In this document: positions 42,346 through 48,244 of the stretch, in pieces
Numbering within the stretch: position 1 is the first letter of the stretch
How the letters are laid out: each line of letters opens with the position of its first letter
DNA from: Syntrophobacteraceae bacterium
Lineage (GTDB): Bacteria > Desulfobacterota > Syntrophobacteria > Syntrophobacterales > Syntrophobacteraceae
Assembly (NCBI GenBank): GCA_025453975.1
Contig: JALOPI010000026.1
Location: forward strand, 1 to 48,244
Length of the DNA: 48,244 nucleotides
Reading direction: 5' to 3'
Position numbers and translations under genes: made by a program
Notes under the pieces: generated by a model
Databases searched by the model: none
What the model was told of the DNA's origin: nothing
The model's input: the letters and a program-made list of their open reading frames with translations, nothing else

Positions 42346-45300
42346 TCAGGTTCTGGGTGGCGAGGAAACCGCTCCGTTGATCTGGCGGCGGGGCCTCTGG
42401 GCGGCCTCCTGAGCGGCGACCAGTCGAGCCCGCAGCCGATCGATCCGTTTCTGAATCGTCTGGACCACGCGCTGCCGTGGGGCTGGCCTGGCCAGTTCCT
42501 GAGTCATCCGAGCCTGGGTCTTCTGAATCATATCCGCCAGCCTCAGCTCCAGGCGAGTCGGCGTCCGCGCCGGAGGCCCGGGATCCGAGGGCGGCACTCC
42601 TGGATCCGGAGCCGGTGGCGGCGTGCTCGGATCTCCTGGGCCTGGAGGCGGTCCGGGATCCGGAGCCGGATCCCCCGGCCCGGGAGCCGGTCGGGTGGGC
42701 TCCAGGGCGAATTCCGGCCCGACGCCGTCTCCATCCCTGAACGTCGGAAGCGCGGCCGAATCCACATACTCCACGCCATCCCAGGTAGGCAGGGGAGTCG
42801 GCATGAGCTCCACCTGCCCGGGATGCTCGAGATCCCAGCGCAGCAGCATGGCATGATCCTCGTGGGTCGTGTTATGGCAGTGCTCCACGTAGGTTCCCGC
42901 AAACTCCCTGAATTGAATGGCGATTTCGACAACCCGGCTGCTGTCCTCCTCTGGACCGATCCGATACATGTCCTTGCGGGCCCATTTCTCCCACTCTGGA
43001 GGCGGCTGTCCGTCCCGGGTGAGGATGACGCCCTCCTCGAAGTGCACATGAACCGGGTGTGACCAACCTCCATTGCCATGGATGCTCCAGACCTCGAAAT
43101 CCGGCTCGCCGGCATAGCCAGCCATGGTGGGGCCGGTGGCCAGCTGAGGCGCCGCCGAGATCCTTCTGGGATCGGCGGCCAGTCCACCGCCTCCATCCGT
43201 CTTGATGGTCCAGGGGGACTCATCGGTCCCGGAGGAGCGGACGAACTCGAAGGAGCGGTGGCGGGCGGTCCTCAATCGGGCAATGTCGGCCGGATCCTCC
43301 CGGTTGAAGGCGAGGGGAATCATCTTCTTGCGGCCGGGGATGTAATCCGCCGGATTCATGCTTGGATCCTCACCCGCATACGCGTGGACGCGAAGCTCGA
43401 GGAACCGGCCCACGGCTGGATCTCCATCCCGCCAGCGATCCAGCACCCCATCCCCGTCCTCGTCCCTGGCCCGAGCCTGATACCGTTCCGACAATACGTC
43501 GGCCAGGGGTATGGTTCGGTTGGGGCGCCTTCCATCCTCGTGCTCGAGCAGGTTCACCAGATACAGCCTGTCGCCCGGCAGGATGCCATGCCCCTTGAAA
43601 TCGACGACGATGTCGTAGCGCTCGGCGATGGACTGGGTGGGCAGAACCCCCTTATGCTCCTGGAGATCTCCGTCACGGTCAAGGTCAATGCCGCCATCGA
43701 AAGGAACGGCATGCTCCATGATGTTGCCGTCGTTGGCGACCATGTGAAAGGGCACGCGACTGTAAGAGACGCCGGATCCCGGTGGACCCGACAGCTCGCC
43801 CTCGGACCCATGGACCTGACGGACCAGTGCCAGCTTCAGATAGCGGGCGACGGAACCGTTCAAAATCCTGAACCGGTAGCGGCGGGCGCGGACGTCGAGG
43901 TAGGGATGGTAGAGCCAGTTGGCCATCAGCTGGTCCCCTAGGAAGCCATCCCGGTTGAAAATGTTGAACCAGAGCTGTCCCTCGCGGTCCCAGGCTTTGT
44001 CGGCGATGACGAGATTCACGTCATAGTCCCTGTTTCCCCAGGGGAGGGCCGTGCCGCTGGGAAGCCTGAGATTGGCTTCGTAGCCCGGCCCCTCGTAGCC
44101 ACGGTCCAATGCGCTGTAATAATTCATCATGGCGGCATTGCCCTTATACACGTTCTGGGACGTGAAATCGAGCATGTGGTCGTGAAACCAGTGGGTGGAC
44201 TCGGACTCTCGCCAGTCTCCCCGGATCTTGATGATTCCCTTTTCAGGGCCGTCCTCGGGGCAGGTTTTCAGCCCGGGCGTCCGGTCGTTGACATAGAGCT
44301 TCTCCCCGGGAGCGCACGGAAATCCGGCGCGGAGATCGGACGCATCGGTGTTGATGCTGTCGTAGCCGGCCAGCGCCAGAGTCCATCGATAATCGAAATA
44401 CTGGCCCGGAAAGAAGAAGGCCGCCGTGTAGCCGTCGCTCTCGGCCGGTGTGTGGCCGTTGTGCTCATGGGTGGTGATGGTGTGCAGCCCGAAGCCCCGG
44501 TTGGCCGCCGGGTCGATGGGGAGGGCATTGTAGTGGCGGAAAAGGATCGCCTCCCCATGCCGCGCCATGAGCAGCTTGGGCGGAAGCGTTCCATCGAAGG
44601 TCCAGAGGGTCTTGGGATCCTGGACGGGCATGCTCGGGTGGAACCGGATCGCCAGCCCCTCGGTGGTTCCCTCGACCTTCGGAGCGCCAGGGACGGAGGA
44701 AGAGTAAACCTTATGGTAAAGGCCGCCGGGCCCGAACTCGCCCCGGGAGTATCCATGCATCTGCCTTGCATCCCGAAGCCCCCGGTTGACGCGGGCGCCG
44801 GCCTGGGCCGATTTGAAGTACGCCTGGGGGAAAAACTCGTTCCATCGCTGGTGAGACCAGCCCTTGCCGGGGGGACGGCCCTCGGCGGGCGGCGTGTGAA
44901 GCTCGCGCCGTAGGAATTTTTGGATCTCCGACCTCCAGGGGTTTTCATTCGAGTCGTTGGCATCCCGCGTCGGAAGGGGCGACAGTCCCGGCTGAGCCAG
45001 AAAAGACTCCAGGGCACCCTCATCGGGGCCGCTCAATGCCCCCCTGGGCTGTGGAAACGGTTCGGCAGCCCTCGCTGGGGCTCCCATATCCAGAGGTTCC
45101 AGGCCGAACTCCTCGAACAGCAGCATCTGCTGAGTGAAAGACTGGGCACCGAACAGAGGGCTTGGGGTTCCCCCACTGGGAACCTTGTTGCTCGTCTCGT
45201 CCTTTTCGGAAACCGCGTTGTTCAGACCTGCGTCCACGTACGTTCCGGTTGGTCCTCCCTCGAGGGAGCCCTCGATGATGGACGGAAGCCCCCGAAGGGC

Positions 45301-45543
45301 ATCGACGGCGAATTCCTCTCCAACGAGGGGAAAGGTGAGAGCGGAGGGATCACCCTGGGGGGGTGGGCCGAAGTCATCGAGGGGCTGGGCGAGAGCCGCC
45401 GCATTCCAGGTGATGACCCAGGCGAGCACCCCGATGACGACGGGATGAATCCATGAGGAAATACTCAAGAGAGGGTATGGCTGCCTGGGGAGACAGCCTA
45501 GCCCAGCGACCAGGAATTGCGTGATATCCTCTGTGGCTCTCAT
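42346..45543 (-). CDS. Large exported multicopper oxidase
   Basis: A 1065-residue protein with an N-terminal signal peptide (hydrophobic core PVVIGVLAWVITW, likely cleavage after AALA). All four copper-ligand motifs are present: HEHNGH near residue 356, HWFHDH near 450, HPVHVH near 827, and HCHNTTHEDHAMLL near 885, whose HCH and final His-x4-Met supply type 1 and type 3 ligands. Between them is a long insertion region, and the C-terminus has a Pro/Gly-rich linker and a basic helical tail that may be a coiled coil. The size and motif text resemble the large OmpB/MofA-type oxidases linked to metal oxidation or reduction; substrate is unknown. GGAGG sits six bases before the ATG at 45543. Confidence 0.88.
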   Translation of the reverse strand: MRATEDITQFLVAGLGCLPRQPYPLLSISSWIHPVVIGVLAWVITWNAAALAQPLDDFGPPPQGDPSALTFPLVGEEFAVDALRGLPSIIEGSLEGGPTGTYVDAGLNNAVSEKDETSNKVPSGGTPSPLFGAQSFTQQMLLFEEFGLEPLDMGAPARAAEPFPQPRGALSGPDEGALESFLAQPGLSPLPTRDANDSNENPWRSEIQKFLRRELHTPPAEGRPPGKGWSHQRWNEFFPQAYFKSAQAGARVNRGLRDARQMHGYSRGEFGPGGLYHKVYSSSVPGAPKVEGTTEGLAIRFHPSMPVQDPKTLWTFDGTLPPKLLMARHGEAILFRHYNALPIDPAANRGFGLHTITTHEHNGHTPAESDGYTAAFFFPGQYFDYRWTLALAGYDSINTDASDLRAGFPCAPGEKLYVNDRTPGLKTCPEDGPEKGIIKIRGDWRESESTHWFHDHMLDFTSQNVYKGNAAMMNYYSALDRGYEGPGYEANLRLPSGTALPWGNRDYDVNLVIADKAWDREGQLWFNIFNRDGFLGDQLMANWLYHPYLDVRARRYRFRILNGSVARYLKLALVRQVHGSEGELSGPPGSGVSYSRVPFHMVANDGNIMEHAVPFDGGIDLDRDGDLQEHKGVLPTQSIAERYDIVVDFKGHGILPGDRLYLVNLLEHEDGRRPNRTIPLADVLSERYQARARDEDGDGVLDRWRDGDPAVGRFLELRVHAYAGEDPSMNPADYIPGRKKMIPLAFNREDPADIARLRTARHRSFEFVRSSGTDESPWTIKTDGGGGLAADPRRISAAPQLATGPTMAGYAGEPDFEVWSIHGNGGWSHPVHVHFEEGVILTRDGQPPPEWEKWARKDMYRIGPEEDSSRVVEIAIQFREFAGTYVEHCHNTTHEDHAMLLRWDLEHPGQVELMPTPLPTWDGVEYVDSAALPTFRDGDGVGPEFALEPTRPAPGPGDPAPDPGPPPGPGDPSTPPPAPDPGVPPSDPGPPARTPTRLELRLADMIQKTQARMTQELARPAPRQRVVQTIQKRIDRLRARLVAAQEAAQRPRRQINGAVSSPPRT

Positions 45544-46246
45544 GCCTTGCCTCCAGACGCGTGGGCCAGTGGGCCCAGAATTCGCTCTCAAACGTGTCAT
45601 GTCCCGGGGCGAGCCGTCGTTCCGATAAAACGGCCCGATCCCCTCGGTGAGACATCGTAACCTCCGATTGCCCGATACCCAGCTCACACCAGGTACCGCA
45701 AAACGACCGAGTAAGGATCGACAATCCGAGGTGCCGGGTTGACGCATTTCTCCGATGTCTCGAGCCTATACACCCCCCGGGGAAAGGCTAATTATGCCCC
45801 AAAAGCCCAAGCAGACCAGCAGCCCGAGACAGCGAGCAGAGCCGTGAGACCAGGGCTCGGTGTAGCACCGCACCGCAAGCCCGGAAGCGTTCGTGGTAAT
45901 TCTGCCTACTGTACTCTACGTAGGTAGCTGGGGTGTCATACCTGTATTAACCAGCATCCACCCCACCCACAATGATCAAGAATGATCATTGTGGGTGGCA
46001 CCCCATGGCAACCCGGGAAACCATCCGTCGCGGACTGTCGGTGAATAGCGAGGGGGCTTGCTTGACACGATGCATCGCCGCGGCCGTCTCCGGAAGGAAG
46101 CCGGAAAGCGGCCGTCGTCGAAAGGTCATGATGGACGCGTCACTCCAGTCGCGTGGGAGCGTGAGCCGGCGGCTTCGGAGGATCGGACGGTGGCGGTGGG
46201 GGCTCACCGGCTTGAGATGGATAACCGGGCCGCCCCGGGGGGGACG
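45544..46246. other. Long intergenic region upstream of the multicopper oxidase
   Basis: About 700 bases with no gene I can support. It contains the strong inverted repeat at 45963-45998 and the eight-base palindrome CTACGTAG at 45916-45923. GGGGTG at 45930 and CACCCC at 45999 could form an outer stem around the repeat. The region must hold the oxidase promoter and the end of the kptA transcript. Several long forward open frames here are antisense or random frames of GC-rich DNA. Confidence 0.55.
45963..45998. repeat. Perfect 16-bp inverted repeat with a 4-base loop
   Basis: CCACCCACAATGATCA (45963-45978) and its exact complement (45983-45998) flank AGAA. It lies between the kptA stop and the oxidase start on the minus strand. 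No T-run follows on either strand. It could be an operator, a transcript-ending hairpin or an extragenic palindromic element. Confidence 0.8.
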
Positions 46247-47032
46247 TCACGGACGGCGCTTCTCGCGCTCCTTGCGGGAGGCGCGCTTCCATTCAGCGCC
46301 CCTGCGGCCTTTGCCGCCGGGCTTTCCACTTCCACCGCCATCCGGCGGTGACCCGAAGACGCCCTGGAGGTGCTCGGGCCTCATCATGAAGGAGCCGGGG
46401 GTCCTGGGACCGATACCGATGCCTGGAACGGGCTCCTTGACCTTTCTGGGGCGGCCAGCCAGCTCCTGGAGCTTTTCTTCACTCATGAGAGGGAATCGAA
46501 TGTGGGCAGGAGGGACGCTTGCCACCAGGAAGAGGCTTCCACCGGCAAAACGGAATACAACACCATCCCGGGCGGCGACATCCGCAAGAACCTCGAGGAG
46601 AACCGGCTCCGCGTCGCGGCGTCGAGCGATGCGCAGGGACAGCTCCCTATCCGCCGACAGGGCCAAATAAGGGCGTCCGGCGGCGCGCAGCCCGTGCTCG
46701 CGAGCCGCGAGGAAGGACTTCCTTCGACAGCCGTGGAAAAGGCGGGAAGGAGGGGGATCGGCGACGGGATACTCAGGCCGGGGGAGCCCTGCCTTGAGCT
46801 TGAGCTGTGCCCCCTCCAGACTGACCGGAAACTCGATCCCCAGATAGGCGATCTCACGCAGATGACTCTCACGCACGAACCGGAGCGACGGGTCCTCCTG
46901 CATGGCCCAGTAGAGCTCCTTCCATGGCATGGACCCGTCTTCGTCCCAGTGGAGGCCGTATTCTTCCGGTGCGTGGCACAGGAGATACGCCAGGGTTTTG
47001 GCAAGGGTCTTGGGGTTGTACTGGGCAGCCAT
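46247..47032 (-). CDS. kptA: KptA/Tpt1-like RNA 2'-phosphotransferase
   Basis: The family removes a 2'-phosphate from RNA using NAD, giving ADP-ribose 1'',2''-cyclic phosphate. The KptA core is visible: KTLAYLLCHAPEEYGLHWDEDG at the start, the FHGCRRKSFLAAREHGLRA segment and YLALSADRELSLRIARRR. The C-terminal 60 residues, GSPPDGGGSGKPGGKGRR and onward, are Gly- and Arg-rich, basic and probably disordered, which is unusual. The family's natural bacterial substrate is uncertain, because bacteria lack the eukaryotic splicing pathway. The ribosome site is weak. It follows the EVE gene by 90 bases. Confidence 0.85.
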   Translation of the reverse strand: MAAQYNPKTLAKTLAYLLCHAPEEYGLHWDEDGSMPWKELYWAMQEDPSLRFVRESHLREIAYLGIEFPVSLEGAQLKLKAGLPRPEYPVADPPPSRLFHGCRRKSFLAAREHGLRAAGRPYLALSADRELSLRIARRRDAEPVLLEVLADVAARDGVVFRFAGGSLFLVASVPPAHIRFPLMSEEKLQELAGRPRKVKEPVPGIGIGPRTPGSFMMRPEHLQGVFGSPPDGGGSGKPGGKGRRGAEWKRASRKEREKRRP

Positions 47033-47122
47033 GTTCCGGATGGATTCCCCCTTGGACGCGGGTTTTGAGTGAGGAGCCTCCCCGGCCCGCGGGCTTGCGC
47101 CGGACGAGAGGGCTGGGCAGCC

Positions 47123-47602
47123 TCATGGACGCGCCATCCCGGCTCGAGACACGATGACCTGGAATTCCTTCTCGGACACCGGCTGCACCGAGAGGCGGGA
47201 GCCCTTGCGGAGCAGCATCATGTTCTCGAGGCCAGGAATCCCCCGCAGCTCGGCGAGGGGCAGTGGGGCTGGGAAGACATCCTCGAGCCGCACGTCCACC
47301 ATATACCATACCGGGGCGTCGGGGGTACTCCGGGGATCGAAATGTCGATTCATGGGGTCCCATGCCGAGGGGTCGGGGTATCCCTCCCGCACCACCACGA
47401 CGACTCCGACCACGGCCGGCGCCTTGCCGCTGTGATAGAAGAGCGCCCGGTCTCCGACCTTCATCCCGTCGCGCAGGAAGCTGCGCGCCTGGTAGTTTCG
47501 CACGCCGTCCCACGGCTCGGTCCGGTCGGGACGATGCCCGAGATCGTCGATGGAAAACTCCGAAGGCTCGGATTTCAGCAGCCAGTAACGTTCTGCGCGC
47601 AT
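47123..47602 (-). CDS. EVE-domain protein
   Basis: A 159-residue protein of the EVE family (a PUA-like fold thought to bind modified bases in DNA or RNA). The signature YWLLKSEPSEFSIDDL starts the protein, followed by WDGVRNYQARSFLRDGMKVGDRALFYHSG and later VWYMVDVRLEDVF. The start lies six bases after the stop of the histone-deacetylase-family gene, so the pair is probably co-transcribed. The exact ligand is not predictable from sequence. Confidence 0.9.
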   Translation of the reverse strand: MRAERYWLLKSEPSEFSIDDLGHRPDRTEPWDGVRNYQARSFLRDGMKVGDRALFYHSGKAPAVVGVVVVVREGYPDPSAWDPMNRHFDPRSTPDAPVWYMVDVRLEDVFPAPLPLAELRGIPGLENMMLLRKGSRLSVQPVSEKEFQVIVSRAGMARP

Positions 47603-47608
47603 GGGGGC

Positions 47609-48244
47609 TCAAGCCGTTTCCGAAGGTGAGGGTGAGGGCGTTGCCAGATCCTCCGCCAGGAGCCGGATCACGGAAGGGATGAGATCCCGCGCGATGTCGC
47701 TCCTGGAGCCTCCGCCCAAAACGACTTCCAGCCGACCCTGGCAATGGTCCTCCGCCAGCCGCTTCATCATGCCGCCGATCTGGAGGTAGGCGGGCCGCGT
47801 GAGCCCAATGTCGCCGTAATCCCCCCGGTGGGTGTCGAATCCGAAGTACCAGACGAGGAATTCGGGCTCGAAGCGGCGAACGCGGGGGACAAAGGCCCGG
47901 GCGGCCGTGTCGGCGTAGCGGCGGTTGACATCATCGCCATCGACGGTTCCCGACGAAAACCAGGATCGGGCCGGCGCCGGCGCCGGAGCATCCACCTTGG
48001 TCCCGTCCTCGGACTCGTAACTGCTGGAGCAGATGCAGACGTGCAGGACGTCCGGGTCGCTTCCAACAAGGGCGCGGGTGCCGTCGCCATGGTGAGCGTC
48101 GGTGTCCAGGATGGCGATGCGGCGGATCCCGTGGGATTCCCTGAGAACCTGGATGGCAATGGCCACGTCATTGAAGCAGCAGTAGCCCCCGAAGAAGTCC
48201 CGGCCCGAGTGGTGTCCGCCGGCGCCGATGAAGGCGAAGGCATT
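47609..48244 (-). CDS. Histone-deacetylase-family protein (N-terminus beyond window)
   Basis: The last 211 residues of a zinc-dependent deacetylase related to AcuC and acetylpolyamine deacetylases. The frame enters from the window edge. Visible are the catalytic histidine pair in GAGGHHSGRDFF, GYCCFNDVAIA, the metal-binding DTDAHHGDGT and, near the C-terminus, the acidic/Tyr region. A substrate such as an acetylated polyamine or acetyl-lysine protein cannot be told from the visible part. The C-terminal tail is Ser/Pro-rich (ATPSPSPSETA). It precedes the EVE gene by six bases. Confidence 0.88.
   Translation of the reverse strand, partial: NAFAFIGAGGHHSGRDFFGGYCCFNDVAIAIQVLRESHGIRRIAILDTDAHHGDGTRALVGSDPDVLHVCICSSSYESEDGTKVDAPAPAPARSWFSSGTVDGDDVNRRYADTAARAFVPRVRRFEPEFLVWYFGFDTHRGDYGDIGLTRPAYLQIGGMMKRLAEDHCQGRLEVVLGGGSRSDIARDLIPSVIRLLAEDLATPSPSPSETA

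Noticed and set aside
1..48244. tRNA, rRNA, CRISPR, insertion sequences and prophage genes
   Set aside because: I looked for cloverleaf-like, direct-repeat array, transposase and phage signatures and recognised none; a dedicated search could still find a missed tRNA or small RNA.

Overview
The window is gene-dense, high-GC DNA from an anaerobic bacterium, most likely a deltaproteobacterium (Desulfobacterota), possibly of the Syntrophobacter or Desulfacinum type. Supporting signs are a two-gene sufC-sufB system, a six-subunit Ech-type energy-converting hydrogenase, a DUF116 gene beside fmt, RicT with HolB, FdhD, a probable selenocysteine-containing protein, and an arginine-type acetyltransferase near argJ. 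The lineage is inferred from gene content, not from a marker-gene comparison.

Layout. 160-3922 (+): def, fmt, a DUF116 membrane protein and rsmB. 4031-8917 (-): a YhaM-like HD nuclease, holB, ricT and metG. 9129-13817 (+): a tightly overlapping group of a DUF4126 membrane protein, two different membrane-associated GTPases and a small PLDc_N-like membrane protein. 13931-15829 (+): a PpiD/SurA-type chaperone, meeting coaE (-) stop to stop. 16769-19178 (-): sufC, sufB and a small secreted protein. 19377-19778 (-): a self-contained small gene with its own promoter and terminator. 20104-20379 (+): a short TusA-like gene with an in-frame UGA followed by a convincing bacterial SECIS hairpin. 20517-29774 (+): prs, an NCS2 permease, a Nudix hydrolase, fdhD, a cysteine desulfurase, a GNAT acetyltransferase, secA and argJ. 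30072-34171 (mostly -): hsp20, a DsbD/CcdA-like membrane protein, a broken receiver domain (+) and an alpha-glucan phosphorylase. 34526-39643 (-): echABCDEF. 39874-45543 (-): a very large exported multicopper oxidase, a SCO1-cytochrome c fusion, a CcdA-like protein and a TlpA-like thioredoxin. 46247-48244 (-): a truncated histone-deacetylase-family gene, an EVE-domain protein and a KptA-like RNA 2'-phosphotransferase.

How the genes fit together. The first two blocks are protein-synthesis and replication housekeeping. sufCB, fdhD, the cysteine desulfurase and the TusA-like selenoprotein all concern sulfur or selenium trafficking and metal-cofactor assembly. Ech would couple ferredoxin and proton reduction to ion transport. 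The multicopper oxidase block combines an exported copper enzyme with plausible copper-delivery and thiol-handling partners.

The main discoveries offered are the UGA-containing TusA-like gene, which a standard gene caller would miss or split, and the DUF4126/double-GTPase/PLDc_N cassette as a possible uncharacterised membrane-remodelling system. No tRNA, rRNA, CRISPR array, insertion sequence or prophage was recognised.
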